Assembly: GCA_017518185.1 (NCBI GenBank) | Contig: JAFWWB010000080.1 | Coordinates: 1-50,298 of the forward strand | Source: Lachnospiraceae bacterium | GTDB lineage: Bacteria > Bacillota > Clostridia > Lachnospirales > Lachnospiraceae | DNA: 50,298 bases | Reading direction: 5' to 3' | In this document: positions 19,523 through 28,378 of the stretch, one piece after another | Numbering within the stretch: position 1 is the first letter of the stretch | Layout: every line of letters starts with the position of its first letter | The notes under the pieces: generated by a model | What the model was told of the DNA's origin: nothing | Seen by the model: only the letters and a program-made list of their open reading frames with translations | Database searches by the model: none | Translations under genes and position numbers: made by a program

Positions 19523-20467
19523 TCACCAGTAACAACCGTTCTCTATATCCTTCACGCCTCTGGACAGTCCCTCCGCCGCGGCGGGCCTGGTCCAGCTTTC
19601 ATTCACATAGGGCTTAAGCTCCGCCATGTTCTCCCAGCGGCCTCCCATGATGCCGAAGAGGAGCTGCAGAGACCCTCCCCAGTGGACCGCGCATCTGCCG
19701 GCTTTCCTGAGCCTTGCTCCCAGAGGCAGTCCGTAGGCTCCGCAGGCTATGAGAGCCACATCGAAGTCCTCCTTCATGGCCTCCTCATACATATGATCCA
19801 GTGCATCAAACCAGCTTTCAAATCTTCCCAGTTCTTCATCCAGCATGGTCTGCACTGCTTTTACTACTCTCAGTTCGAATTCCGGAAGTATCTCCGTTCC
19901 CGGAAAGATACTGTCCCTTTTATCGTACTGTTTTATTATGCTCTCTGCAAAGGGATGTATCACGCATACCTTCTTTCCCTTAAGAGCCGCGGTCCAGGGC
20001 TTTTCCGGGCAGTACCAGGGCTCCAGTCCCTCCAGGCGTCCGTACTTCATCTCCGGATTCCCGTAATGCTTCAGTATGTAATCCTCCATCTGGTTGAACC
20101 AGACACCGCAGAGATCCACATACTGCAGGCTCTCCTCCATAAGGCGGCCGTACTTTGCATAATCCTCCATGGTGCCGAAGAAGCCGGCCAGTGTACGGAG
20201 GTTGTCGTAGTTAAGCTTCCTCTCCGACGCGTTTTTGAACTCCTTCTGGAGTGAGACCATGGCCTTGAGCTCATTGCCGCCTATCCTGGCTGCGCAGAAA
20301 GGCTCTGCTGCAGAGACACGGCCGTACAGCTCAGCAGCCGTGGCGGGAATATCCATTATGGGCTTACCGTAATACTTTTTTTTCGCTATGGGAAAGCCCA
20401 TGTGGTTGTGGAGATACATCCCCGCTTTCCAGCTTATGCGTTTTGATATCCATTCAGGGTTGATCAT
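19523..20467 (-). CDS. probable GT-D fold glycosyltransferase, polysaccharide-cluster protein
   Basis: 314 residues without membrane helices. I recognise the general pattern rather than a specific enzyme. The N-terminal FCAARIGGNELKAM (57-70) resembles the RxGxxE region of GT-D (DUF1792-like) glycosyltransferases. The C-terminal ACGAYGLPLGARLRKAG, then HWGGSLQLLFGIMGGRW, is typical of uncharacterised proteins found in capsule and exopolysaccharide loci. A role as a sugar transferase is inferred from this and from location. It overlaps the polymerase gene by 14 bp and ends 9 bp before the GT10 gene. Confidence 0.6.
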   Translation of the reverse strand: MINPEWISKRISWKAGMYLHNHMGFPIAKKKYYGKPIMDIPATAAELYGRVSAAEPFCAARIGGNELKAMVSLQKEFKNASERKLNYDNLRTLAGFFGTMEDYAKYGRLMEESLQYVDLCGVWFNQMEDYILKHYGNPEMKYGRLEGLEPWYCPEKPWTAALKGKKVCVIHPFAESIIKQYDKRDSIFPGTEILPEFELRVVKAVQTMLDEELGRFESWFDALDHMYEEAMKEDFDVALIACGAYGLPLGARLRKAGRCAVHWGGSLQLLFGIMGGRWENMAELKPYVNESWTRPAAAEGLSRGVKDIENGCYW

Positions 20468-21596
20468 GGTTATTATCTTTCCGGGTCCCGGGCATCATAA
20501 ATCCCGGCAGTCCCGCTATCATAAGAAGCCACATGGGATTCTTGTTAAAGTATGGCAGGAAGGATTCCGCCGCCAGATAAAGGAGCGTTACCGTGAGCAG
20601 TATCATCCCGGCCCCGTCCTTTTCCCTGTAGAGTCTCTTTATCAGGAAGAAGGCCAGCAGGAAAAAGAGTACTATAAATATCACACCTTCTTTATACAGG
20701 CTGTTGACGTAGCTTACTTCCGTTCCGTCCGCAACCTCCCTTAGCCCCAGTATGGGCACAGGATTGTTTACCAGCGCTCTCCTTGCGTGGGAAAGCCTTC
20801 CCGTTGTCACCACGTTCATCACATCCCAGAGGTTCTTTGCATCGCCCACATTCTCCTCCGGATAGGGGAAGAGCCCCAATGTGTAGATAAACGCCGGAAG
20901 GAACAGACCAAGGAAACTGAGGATCAGATAGGCTGTTTTTAAGAACAGCTCCCTGTGTATGAACTTCCAGGCAAAGGTAGCTGCCAGCAGGAAAAGGTAT
21001 ATCGCTATACCCGCCTTTGAGCGGGACATTATGAGAGGTACCACTCCAAGTATCCCCGCTGCCGTAAGGACCAGCGGAGGCAGGCTTTCAACAAACAGAT
21101 AAGCCCCCAGCGCCGCCAGCCTTATCCAGAAGAGTGAGAAACCGTTGGTATGTATGAAGCCGAAGCAATAGCGTCTTTCCGTCACATGCCTGAAGCTCTG
21201 CTCCATATAAAGAGGATTGGCTTCGTATCCCATAAGCGAAACTATAAAAGCTGCCAGCATTATGCCTGCCGTTGCAAAGAACATAAAGGCCGCAGCCTTT
21301 CTCCGGTCTATCCTTCGGCCTGCCATCAGCGCCAGTGCCAGTCTCAGGATCAGGGCCGAATTCTGGAAATAATAACATATCAACGCAAAGCCGAAAAGCA
21401 GGGCGCAGCGGGGTACATCCTTCCACAGCTCCAGGGAACAGAGCAGGGATAAGGAAAAAAAGCAGAGCCCAGCCATGATGAAGGCGTTCTCATGATAGCC
21501 TCCCCATATGTAACCCGTTGGGGAGACGCAGAGTTCGCAGAAGAGCCCGAGCCAGAAAAAAACCTCAGACACCTTCCTCAAAATGTCATTCCCCAT
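20454..21596 (-). CDS. Wzy-like O-antigen/exopolysaccharide polymerase
   Basis: 380 residues with about ten predicted membrane helices. The large outer loop region with FGFIHTNGFSLFWIRLAALG and later TTGRLSHARRALVNNPVPILG resembles bacterial Wzy polymerases, which join flipped repeat units. Sequence conservation in this class is poor, so the call rests on topology, the loop motifs and context. It starts two bases after the GT4 stop. Its presence argues that at least part of the product is a polymer rather than a fixed oligosaccharide. Confidence 0.75.
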   Translation of the reverse strand: MGNDILRKVSEVFFWLGLFCELCVSPTGYIWGGYHENAFIMAGLCFFSLSLLCSLELWKDVPRCALLFGFALICYYFQNSALILRLALALMAGRRIDRRKAAAFMFFATAGIMLAAFIVSLMGYEANPLYMEQSFRHVTERRYCFGFIHTNGFSLFWIRLAALGAYLFVESLPPLVLTAAGILGVVPLIMSRSKAGIAIYLFLLAATFAWKFIHRELFLKTAYLILSFLGLFLPAFIYTLGLFPYPEENVGDAKNLWDVMNVVTTGRLSHARRALVNNPVPILGLREVADGTEVSYVNSLYKEGVIFIVLFFLLAFFLIKRLYREKDGAGMILLTVTLLYLAAESFLPYFNKNPMWLLMIAGLPGFMMPGTRKDNNHDQP

Positions 21597-21597
21597 A

Positions 21598-22725
21598 CTA
21601 TCGTCCTCCGATGCTGCGGTACAGCTCCAGCACCGCAGACACGTTTATCTCCGAAGTAAAGCACTTCATGGCTCTTTCATAGCCGGCATCACCCATACTG
21701 TGCGCCAGTTCCTTATCCTTCATCAGCATGTCCATTTTATCGGACAGTTCTTTCAGGTCCGTACAGAGAAGTCCCGTCTCGCTGTCCCTCACTATCTCCG
21801 GCGTGGCACCCGAGGTATAGCCTATCACCGGAAGTCCGGCCCGCATATATTCCACTGTTGCCAGGCCGAAGCCCTCGTGATCGGATATCATTATCCCGGC
21901 ATCGCATTCCGTAAGCAGCGCCGGTATATCATTCACATATCCCATAAACTCCGCTTCCTTCAGGCCGTGCTTTGCGGCATAAGCCTTAAGCTTTTTCTCA
22001 TAGGCCTTATCCCCTCCGCCTGCAAAAATGATACGGAAATCTTTATATCCCTTCTTCTTAAGCTCCGCCGCCGCCTTCAAAAGCTCAAGCTGCTGCTTTG
22101 CGGGGAAGAGGTATGAGATGTAGATAAAGTTCCTTACCTCCCTCAGCGGCCGTTCCGGCTTTTCGGCCTTTTCTATGCCGTCATAGATGCGCACCACATT
22201 TGCGGAAGGGTATTTCTCCCTCATGTAGTCCTTTATGGCATCCGATATGGCTATGAGGCAGTCGGCGCTCTCGTAATATCTCTTTACGGTCTCCTCAGGA
22301 TAAAAGTATTCGCAGCCGTAGTGCTCATGGGCGAATTCCCTGATATGCCAGAAGTGCCTGCAGCCCAGCTTTTCAGCCAGCATCGCCCCGGTGCCTATCA
22401 CAGAGGAATTGGAATGCACGGCATCGATACCCCTGTCCTTAAAATGCTCATAGAGCATGGTCACCTCGGCATCCATTGCCTTCCGGCGCTTTGCGCTCTT
22501 TACCGCAAAGCTTACCGGCTCACGCCAGATGGCCTGCCACTGGGTAACGCCGCAGACATACACCTCAATGCCGGCACTACGCATAGTTTCCGCGAACATA
22601 CCATCCGCAGGGAGCACCAGTATGGCCTCGTGGGTGCCCTCGGCCTTTATCCTGATGAGCAGCTCCTTCAATGCCATATTGGCGCCGTACATATTGTCAT
22701 AGTGGGTGATGAAAACTATCCTCAT
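21598..22725 (-). CDS. GT4 family glycosyltransferase
   Basis: A 375-residue GT-B enzyme. The N-terminal FITHYDNMYGANMALKEL (5-22) is the acceptor half with the glycine-containing loop. The donor half has FIYISYLFPAKQQ and the E-x7-E motif in DHEGFGLATVEYMRAGLP. It overlaps the ABC flippase gene by 4 bp (ATGA). It adds one sugar at the cytoplasmic face; donor unknown. Confidence 0.88.
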   Translation of the reverse strand: MRIVFITHYDNMYGANMALKELLIRIKAEGTHEAILVLPADGMFAETMRSAGIEVYVCGVTQWQAIWREPVSFAVKSAKRRKAMDAEVTMLYEHFKDRGIDAVHSNSSVIGTGAMLAEKLGCRHFWHIREFAHEHYGCEYFYPEETVKRYYESADCLIAISDAIKDYMREKYPSANVVRIYDGIEKAEKPERPLREVRNFIYISYLFPAKQQLELLKAAAELKKKGYKDFRIIFAGGGDKAYEKKLKAYAAKHGLKEAEFMGYVNDIPALLTECDAGIMISDHEGFGLATVEYMRAGLPVIGYTSGATPEIVRDSETGLLCTDLKELSDKMDMLMKDKELAHSMGDAGYERAMKCFTSEINVSAVLELYRSIGGR

Positions 22726-24491
22726 CCCAGCACTTCTTCCTTACTCTTTATCGCAGCCTTTCCGTCGGAGATCTCGTAGATCAGGTCGCAGTTCCTTATG
22801 GTGCTCAGACGGTGCGCGACTATTATCAGCGTCTTGCTGCCGCGGAGATGGTCTATGGACTCCATCACCGCAGTCTCGGTCTCATTGTCAAGGGCGCTGG
22901 TAGCCTCATCCAGCACCAGTATCTCAGGCTCGGAATAAAGGGCCCTGGCTATGGCTATACGCTGTCTCTGTCCGCCGGAAAGAGCAACGCCGCGCTCTCC
23001 CGCCATGGTATCCAGGCCGTGCTCCAGACCGCGGACAAAATCCGCCAGCTGTGCATCCTCCAGGGCCTTCCAGACCCTCTCCTCATCCACATCTTCTTCA
23101 TTTATACCGAAGGCCACGTTCCTTCTTATGGTATCGTCAGTAAGATAGACCGACTGGGGCACGTAGCCTATGAGCCGCGACCAGCCCGCCAGGTTTTCGT
23201 ACACGTCCTGTCCGTCCAGAAGTATATGCCCCTTCTGCGGCCTGAGAAGTCCCAGGATAACGTCCGCCAGGGTTGTCTTCCCTGCTCCCGACGGACCGAT
23301 AAGGGCCACGGACTGCCCCCGCTTTACGGAGAAGTTCAGGTCTTTCAGAACATCGTCCCTTGATGCGGGATATTTAAAGCTTACGTTCTCTGCCTTAAGC
23401 TCCGACGTGAACTTCATAGGCTCCGCGCTCTCCACGTCTATGAGAGGCCGGCGTCCCAGGGTATCTTCGTTTATCTCTTTCAGCATGCCGTAAATGGTAT
23501 CCAGCCTGTTGCGGTTATAGGTTATGGCGTTGAGGTTCGTGGTAAGCCTGCCCACGGAGGGGAATAGACGGAAGGCCGCCACCGCAACGGTCGCAAGTTT
23601 GGTAAGGAAGCCCGCCACGTCATCCGTCATATGAAGGCGTATCATCACCATTCCGATAAGACCGCCTATGCACACCACCTCGTAGATATTTGCGGGGATG
23701 GCGTTCAGAAAATGGTTCCTCTTCTGGGCCCTTGAGCTTTCCCTGCAGGCATCCTCGAAGGAGCGGGAGAAATACTTCTGACGGTTCATGACCATTATCT
23801 CCTTGATGCCTCCGAAGGCTTCGCTCAGATACTGCAGCGACCTGCTCTCGCATTCCTGTCCTATGCGGCCTATGGCCCTTATCAGCTTCTTAAGTCCCAG
23901 GAATAGCAGAAGCATGCAGCTTCCCAGTACTACGACCAGAGACAGGGCCAGCAGCGGATCAAGAGTGATGATATAAATGCTTATGGCTGTTATCGTAAAG
24001 ACCTCGGCGATGACCCTGAAGAGATAAAAGAACACGCCGAAGACACCCACCACATCCTGGGTGATGGCGCGGATCAGCACCGATGAGTTCATGGTTATAT
24101 GGTAAAGATAGGATGAGCTCAGGCAGGTCTGTGCCATCTTGATGGACAGATCCCGCTGGACCCCGGTTGAATACCAGGCCTGGACATAGGAGGAGAACAT
24201 AAGGTACAGGTTCTTCACCAGGTAAAGCAGTATGATGAAGAGTCCCAGTATGGTCATGATCTCCTTCGGATCCTCGGCGCTGAAATACTTTATCACAAGC
24301 CCCGTATACCAGCGCTCCTCCGCGATCTCCGGCGTCATGATGGTCTCAATGAAGGGCAGCACTGCCGCGACGCCCAGGAGCTCCCACATGGAGCCGATGA
24401 AGGCGATGATCGTTACGAAAACATACTGGCGTTTCTGTTTCGCCGTCAGTATATATCTCAGTTTCCTGACTATATCTCCAAAGCTTCTCAT
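22722..24491 (-). CDS. ABC transporter, PglK/MsbA-type lipid-linked glycan flippase
   Basis: A 589-residue half-transporter: six membrane helices in the first 320 residues, then an ATPase domain with Walker A GPSGAGKTT (399-407), signature LSGGQ (504-508), Walker B LVLDEATS with D528/E529 and switch H560. PglK-like proteins flip polyprenyl-diphosphate-linked oligosaccharides, and the context (initiating transferase, GTs, Wzy) supports that use. A second, clearly related copy is at 33614. The gene overlaps both neighbours by 4 bp. Confidence 0.85.
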   Translation of the reverse strand: MRSFGDIVRKLRYILTAKQKRQYVFVTIIAFIGSMWELLGVAAVLPFIETIMTPEIAEERWYTGLVIKYFSAEDPKEIMTILGLFIILLYLVKNLYLMFSSYVQAWYSTGVQRDLSIKMAQTCLSSSYLYHITMNSSVLIRAITQDVVGVFGVFFYLFRVIAEVFTITAISIYIITLDPLLALSLVVVLGSCMLLLFLGLKKLIRAIGRIGQECESRSLQYLSEAFGGIKEIMVMNRQKYFSRSFEDACRESSRAQKRNHFLNAIPANIYEVVCIGGLIGMVMIRLHMTDDVAGFLTKLATVAVAAFRLFPSVGRLTTNLNAITYNRNRLDTIYGMLKEINEDTLGRRPLIDVESAEPMKFTSELKAENVSFKYPASRDDVLKDLNFSVKRGQSVALIGPSGAGKTTLADVILGLLRPQKGHILLDGQDVYENLAGWSRLIGYVPQSVYLTDDTIRRNVAFGINEEDVDEERVWKALEDAQLADFVRGLEHGLDTMAGERGVALSGGQRQRIAIARALYSEPEILVLDEATSALDNETETAVMESIDHLRGSKTLIIVAHRLSTIRNCDLIYEISDGKAAIKSKEEVLG

Positions 24492-25834
24492 CTCTTTTTC
24501 GCTCTCCCGGTGATCAGCGCATCCAGCATCGAAAGCCCCGCCATGTAGAACAGGGGCATGTTGTAGATCATGTATCTGGTCTGGCAGAAGATCAGTGCCG
24601 CTGTGACTCCGGTATTTGCCAGTATTGCCATGAGCACGCAGAGTCCGAAACGTCCGGCGCTCATCCCCTTTGCAAGGCAGCTCCCCATAAGTACCAGATA
24701 GACCGCGATAATGGCCACAGCATATATATCAAGCAGGCTGTTTCGCTTCGCCACGGTGTTCACGCAGCCGTTCAAAAAGTTTGCGGCGTAGATCCTTATA
24801 TATTTCGGCAGGTTATCCTTAATGAGGCTCTTCACTATCACTTTGCTGTAGCGGTCTGCCTCCTGCTCGGCCTCAAAGCCTTCCTGCATGCCCTGCCCTA
24901 CGGCGTATTCCACAAAGAGATCCTTTGTGGTATCGATGGTTATCATATCATAGTGCTCCTCGTAATGCTCCTCCAGCTCCCTTAAGCTGTCCCCGGCGAA
25001 ACGGATATTGCTCCCGCTCTCCTCAAGCCTGTCCATGGTCTGAAGGAAGAGCTCCCGGACCCGTTCCTCTTCTATGAGATCCGCATCCTCACGGTCAGCC
25101 ACGTAAAGGCTGGTGGTGAGCACCAGGTTCATATCCCGGGTATTTGCGGCGAAATCCCCCCGCAGCACGCTGTTGTAGATCCTTGTCCCCATAAGGGCCG
25201 CAAAAATGCTGACGATGCAGAGAGCCAGGGTGATATAAAGCCTTCTGAACCAGCTCTTCTTATCGTCCCTGCCCAGGCGTCCGAAGAACACGGACATCAT
25301 GAGCGCTATCCAGGACACAGCCAGCTGCTTTCTGATATCCGTCATCACGGCTGCCAGTATCAGCGCTCCGAGAAGACTGTACAGATCGCAGTCCTCAACG
25401 ACCCTGAACACAAGGTACATATAGATGAGCCAGAGTGAAAGGGCTATGCCCTCCGTCAGTATGCTGTTGGAATATACTGCCCCGCGCTCCGATAAAAACT
25501 GGCATATGAGCGCCACTCCCGCATGCACGGCATAAAAGCCGTATACCGTATACTTCCCGGTGCAGCAGCTTTTCGCTATCCTCTCACTTATCAGCCAGGC
25601 GGAAAAGCCTGCAAGCATAGCCTGGAAGATTATCACCGCAAAGAGATAACCCTCCCGGAACACCAAACGGAAAAGTGCCAGGAACAGCGGATACACCGGC
25701 TCCCTGGCAGAGATCATGTTGATATATCCCGCGGAATCCGACCTCTCCTGCACTCCGAAGACGAAGCAGAAGATCAGGTAAAAACATATGGCCGCCGCCA
25801 GCCGGATAAGGCTTTGTCTTTTTTCCTTCTTTAT
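24488..25834 (-). CDS. polytopic membrane protein, GT-C-like glycosyltransferase candidate (unusual ATA start)
   Basis: About 448 residues and ten or more membrane helices, with a hydrophilic loop in mid-protein (about 240-310, from DMNLVLTTSLYVADREDADL on). The start codons in reach are a GTG at 25753, which would remove the first helix, or an ATA at 25834. The ATA forms the same 4-bp stop/start overlap (ATAA at 25831-25834) that other genes here make as ATGA. The ATA start gives a good N-terminus: a basic stretch KKEKRQSLIR, then helix LAAAICFYLIFCFVFG. A CTG at 25840 is another option. By topology it may be a GT-C enzyme using polyprenyl-phosphate sugars outside the membrane, but I do not recognise a catalytic motif with certainty. 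Confidence 0.65.
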   Translation of the reverse strand: MKKEKRQSLIRLAAAICFYLIFCFVFGVQERSDSAGYINMISAREPVYPLFLALFRLVFREGYLFAVIIFQAMLAGFSAWLISERIAKSCCTGKYTVYGFYAVHAGVALICQFLSERGAVYSNSILTEGIALSLWLIYMYLVFRVVEDCDLYSLLGALILAAVMTDIRKQLAVSWIALMMSVFFGRLGRDDKKSWFRRLYITLALCIVSIFAALMGTRIYNSVLRGDFAANTRDMNLVLTTSLYVADREDADLIEEERVRELFLQTMDRLEESGSNIRFAGDSLRELEEHYEEHYDMITIDTTKDLFVEYAVGQGMQEGFEAEQEADRYSKVIVKSLIKDNLPKYIRIYAANFLNGCVNTVAKRNSLLDIYAVAIIAVYLVLMGSCLAKGMSAGRFGLCVLMAILANTGVTAALIFCQTRYMIYNMPLFYMAGLSMLDALITGRAKKR

Positions 25835-26778
25835 TTCCAGAGCCTTTCTCCCTTCGGCTTCTTAGCCAGCATGTACTTTGCCGTGGCTATGAACATATTG
25901 AGGAGGTGGCCGTCGTGGTAGCTGCTTAAGGCTATATCCTTAAGGCTCAGGTAATCTTTATAGCGCTCCCACCTTATCTTCGGGTTCTTCTCCCGGAATT
26001 CCTTAGCCACAAAAGGATACAGATCCTTATGTCTGTCCCACTGGTGCACAAGGGCGGGGATGTTGACTCCTCCTGCCGGAGTCTTCAGCTTATCGCCCTC
26101 CACGCTGTAATCCCCGTCGTTACCTATGGTCGCAACCCTGCCGTACTTTAAAGTGCTGTATGCCACCTTGCCCTTTTCAGGCACCATCCCCTTGTATATC
26201 ATGTACTGCCAGGAGGTCTGGTCGTTGATATCGATATAGTTGTACTGCGGATCTGCCAGTACCTCCAGCATCTTCCTGCAGAAGGAGCTGATGACCTCCG
26301 TACTGCCCCAGATGGTACCGGCGCAGAGCACCTGGCGTTCTTTCAGTTCCTCGTAAGCCTCTTCTCCGAAACGCTCACGCATCCAGCGGCTGTTCCAGTC
26401 GTCGTCACAGATACGGCCGCTCTCCACTGCGGCTCCCAGATATTCCTCCGCGGCATCCTCCTTAAACATCGCATCCTGGAAGAACACGTCCCTGGTATCG
26501 CAGAAGAGCACCTGGTCATAATCCCCGCCCTTTTTCTTCAGCATCTCTATGTAAAGGCCGTAGCGGTAATCGATAGGGCCTTCCTTTTCGTAATGATCCG
26601 GTATCTCCACACAATGGATGTGGTATTCCTTAAGCTTGTCCCTGGTATAGCGGGACAGATCCTTCGTAAAAGCCACTATATCGCAGTTACCGCCGTTAAA
26701 GCGGCTGCAGGAAACATAATAGGGCTCTATCTTATACCACCAGTAGTGCTTGACCACTCCCATTATAAGCTTTTTCAC
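25831..26778 (-). CDS. GT-A-type glycosyltransferase-like protein (GTG start)
   Basis: 315 residues without membrane segments. VLFCDTRDVFFQ carries a D-x-R-D acidic motif like the metal site of GT-A enzymes. VLCAGTIWGSTEVISSFCRKML and the late HQWDRHKDL resemble a group of hypothetical glycosyltransferases in capsule loci. The GTG at 26778 has GGAGG 7 nt upstream and forms a 4-bp overlap (GTGA) with the preceding GT2 gene. The last bases overlap the ATA start of the membrane protein. Sugar specificity unknown. Confidence 0.7.
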   Translation of the reverse strand: MKKLIMGVVKHYWWYKIEPYYVSCSRFNGGNCDIVAFTKDLSRYTRDKLKEYHIHCVEIPDHYEKEGPIDYRYGLYIEMLKKKGGDYDQVLFCDTRDVFFQDAMFKEDAAEEYLGAAVESGRICDDDWNSRWMRERFGEEAYEELKERQVLCAGTIWGSTEVISSFCRKMLEVLADPQYNYIDINDQTSWQYMIYKGMVPEKGKVAYSTLKYGRVATIGNDGDYSVEGDKLKTPAGGVNIPALVHQWDRHKDLYPFVAKEFREKNPKIRWERYKDYLSLKDIALSSYHDGHLLNMFIATAKYMLAKKPKGERLWK

Positions 26779-27725
26779 AGTCCCGCCTCCTTTCGAAGCC
26801 TCCGTTTTTCTATGCTTATGTCATTTAGTCTCAGTTCAAAATCCCGCCGGTTCCTGGTCACCATGTCCGACAGCACCAGGCCGTTGAAGAAGGCCATGAT
26901 CGCTGCCAGGGCTATGAAGCCGCTGACGGTAAGAGTAGGCAGATTCTCCACCAGATGGGTGCTTAAGAATCTTGCAAACACCCAGAAGAACATGGCTGCC
27001 GCCACCAGGAGCATCAGCGCCGCTATCAGAGAGAAGAAGCCCAGGGGCTTGTAGTTCTTGTAAAGCCTGACTATGGTGCTCAATACCCTGCTGCCGTCTG
27101 ATACGGTGTTCAGCTTGGATTCGCTGCCCGCCGGACGGTCCCGGTATTCCACAACCACGTTCCTTATGTCCATCTCGTTGAACACTGCGTGGATGGTCAT
27201 CTCCGTCTCTATCTCGAAGCCCCGGCTGAGTACCGGGTAGCTCTTTACGAATTCATAGGACATGGCCCTGAAGCCCGTCATTATGTCCTTTATATCGGTC
27301 CTGAAAAGCCGGTTTATGGTAAGCCGCACCATGCTGTTTCCGAAATTATGGAAGGGCCGCTTGTTCTCCTTAAAATATGTTGAGGAGAGCCTGTCCCCCA
27401 CCACCATGTCGGCACCGTCCTCCAGCACCAGCTTCGCCATCTCCGCAGCGGAATCCATCGGATAGGTGTCGTCCCCGTCTACGCAGATATAGCAGAGGGC
27501 GTCGATCTCCCTGAACATGCGGCGCAGCACAAAGCCCTTGCCCTGGCGGCGTTCCCTGCGTACCACGGCACCGGCCTCCGCAGCCAGCTCCGCAGTCCTG
27601 TCGGTGGAATTGTTGTCATAGACATACACCACAGCCTCAGGCAGCGCCGCCTTCGCGTCCCGCACCACCTTCGCCACGGTCTGTTCCTCATTATAGCAGG
27701 GTATGAGTACCGCTATCCTGTCCAA
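26775..27725 (-). CDS. GT2 glycosyltransferase with two C-terminal membrane helices, polyprenyl-phosphate sugar synthase-like (TTG start)
   Basis: About 316 residues. IAVLIPCYNEEQTVAKVV starts the GT-A fold, VYDNNSTDRT is the nucleotide site and CVDGDDTYP the metal site. DRLSSTYF and MTGFRAMSYEFVKSYPVLSRGFE are typical of polyprenyl-phosphate glucose/mannose synthases. The C-terminus has two membrane helices (about 225-250 and 260-285), as in GtrB/ArnC-like enzymes. The TTG at 27725 sits 9 nt after AAAGGA. A TTG at 27743 is also in frame but lacks an RBS. The likely product is a polyprenyl-phosphate hexose used outside the membrane by a GT-C enzyme, such as the next-but-one gene. Confidence 0.82.
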   Translation of the reverse strand: MDRIAVLIPCYNEEQTVAKVVRDAKAALPEAVVYVYDNNSTDRTAELAAEAGAVVRRERRQGKGFVLRRMFREIDALCYICVDGDDTYPMDSAAEMAKLVLEDGADMVVGDRLSSTYFKENKRPFHNFGNSMVRLTINRLFRTDIKDIMTGFRAMSYEFVKSYPVLSRGFEIETEMTIHAVFNEMDIRNVVVEYRDRPAGSESKLNTVSDGSRVLSTIVRLYKNYKPLGFFSLIAALMLLVAAAMFFWVFARFLSTHLVENLPTLTVSGFIALAAIMAFFNGLVLSDMVTRNRRDFELRLNDISIEKRRLRKEAGL

Positions 27726-27768
27726 TGTACGATGTCCTTTCAATAAAATAATTCCGACTCAAAGTCTT

Positions 27769-27846
27769 TGTCATTCCGAGCGAAGCATCCCGTAAGATCC
27801 CTCGACTTCGCTCGGGATGACACGGGATGCGCAGTCGAGGAATCTT
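27769..27846. repeat. dispersed hairpin repeat, composite copy R5 (78 bp)
   Basis: A nested structure. A minimal 29-bp unit (AAGATCCCTCGACTTCGCTC to GGGATGACA) sits inside an inverted outer unit (TGTCATTCCGAGCGAAG ... CAGTCGAGGAATCTT). The arms GCATCCCG and CGGGATGC can pair around the inner unit. It differs from R6b at 28379-28456 by only 3 of 78 bases and lies in the same orientation. Its last bases overlap the fdtA-like stop codon. Confidence 0.9.
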
Positions 27847-28243
27847 ATTTTCCCACGAACTTCAGGAATTCATCGTAATCCCTTATATAGTCATTCTCGT
27901 CATAATACTTCGATGCGAAGACCATGAGTACCGCGCCCTCGGAAAAGTCCCTCATTTCCCGCCACATGTTGTTGGCGATGTAAAGGCCCTCGTAGGGATT
28001 ATCCAGGACGACCTCCTTCTTCTCGCTGCCGTCGTCCAGGAGCACGGTGACCCTGCCGTGGACGCATACCAGCAGCTGTTCCAGGGACTTATGGGCGTGC
28101 ATGCCCCTTACGATGCCGGGTCTTGTGTCAAACATATAGTAAACCCTTTTTATCTCAAAGGGTACGTCTATCATCTCTTCCAGGGCTACCAGGTGTCCCC
28201 TCTCATCCCCGTGCTGCTGCAGTTTGTATTTTACTATTTCCAT
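27845..28243 (-). CDS. FdtA/WxcM-like sugar 3,4-ketoisomerase (cupin)
   Basis: A 132-residue single-domain cupin. DERGHLVALE (13-22), RGMHAHKSLEQLLVCVHGRV (46-65) and LYIANNMWREMRDFS match dTDP-4-keto-6-deoxyglucose 3,4-ketoisomerases (FdtA, QdtA, TylM3). These isomerise the keto sugar before a PLP aminotransferase makes a 3-amino-3,6-dideoxyhexose. No matching aminotransferase, acetyltransferase or dTDP-glucose enzymes are in the window, so the pathway is incomplete here. The gene is flanked by near-identical 78-bp direct repeats, and its TAA overlaps the edge of R5. Confidence 0.85.
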   Translation of the reverse strand: MEIVKYKLQQHGDERGHLVALEEMIDVPFEIKRVYYMFDTRPGIVRGMHAHKSLEQLLVCVHGRVTVLLDDGSEKKEVVLDNPYEGLYIANNMWREMRDFSEGAVLMVFASKYYDENDYIRDYDEFLKFVGK

Positions 28244-28256
28244 ATTTTCTTCCTGT

Positions 28257-28303
28257 AAGATCCCTCGACTTCGCTCACTTCGTTCGCTGCGCTCGGGATG
28301 ACA
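28257..28303. repeat. dispersed hairpin repeat, copy R6a (47 bp)
   Basis: AAGATCCCTCGACTTCGCTC followed by CACTTCGTTCGCTGCG and the end CTCGGGATGACA. It lies directly upstream of the fdtA-like start. Between it and R6b are further fragments with GCTCACTTCGTTC (about 28313-28360), probably decayed units. Confidence 0.85.
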
Positions 28304-28378
28304 TTATGTGGTCACTTCGTTCTATGGTTTCGGTAGCATTATACGCTCACTTCGTTCGGGGCACAGTGTTGCTTCTTT

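Noticed and set aside
24488-25753. GTG at 25753 as the start of the membrane protein
   Set aside because: It would drop a clear N-terminal basic-hydrophobic segment and leave an 80-bp gap from the upstream gene in an otherwise overlapping operon.
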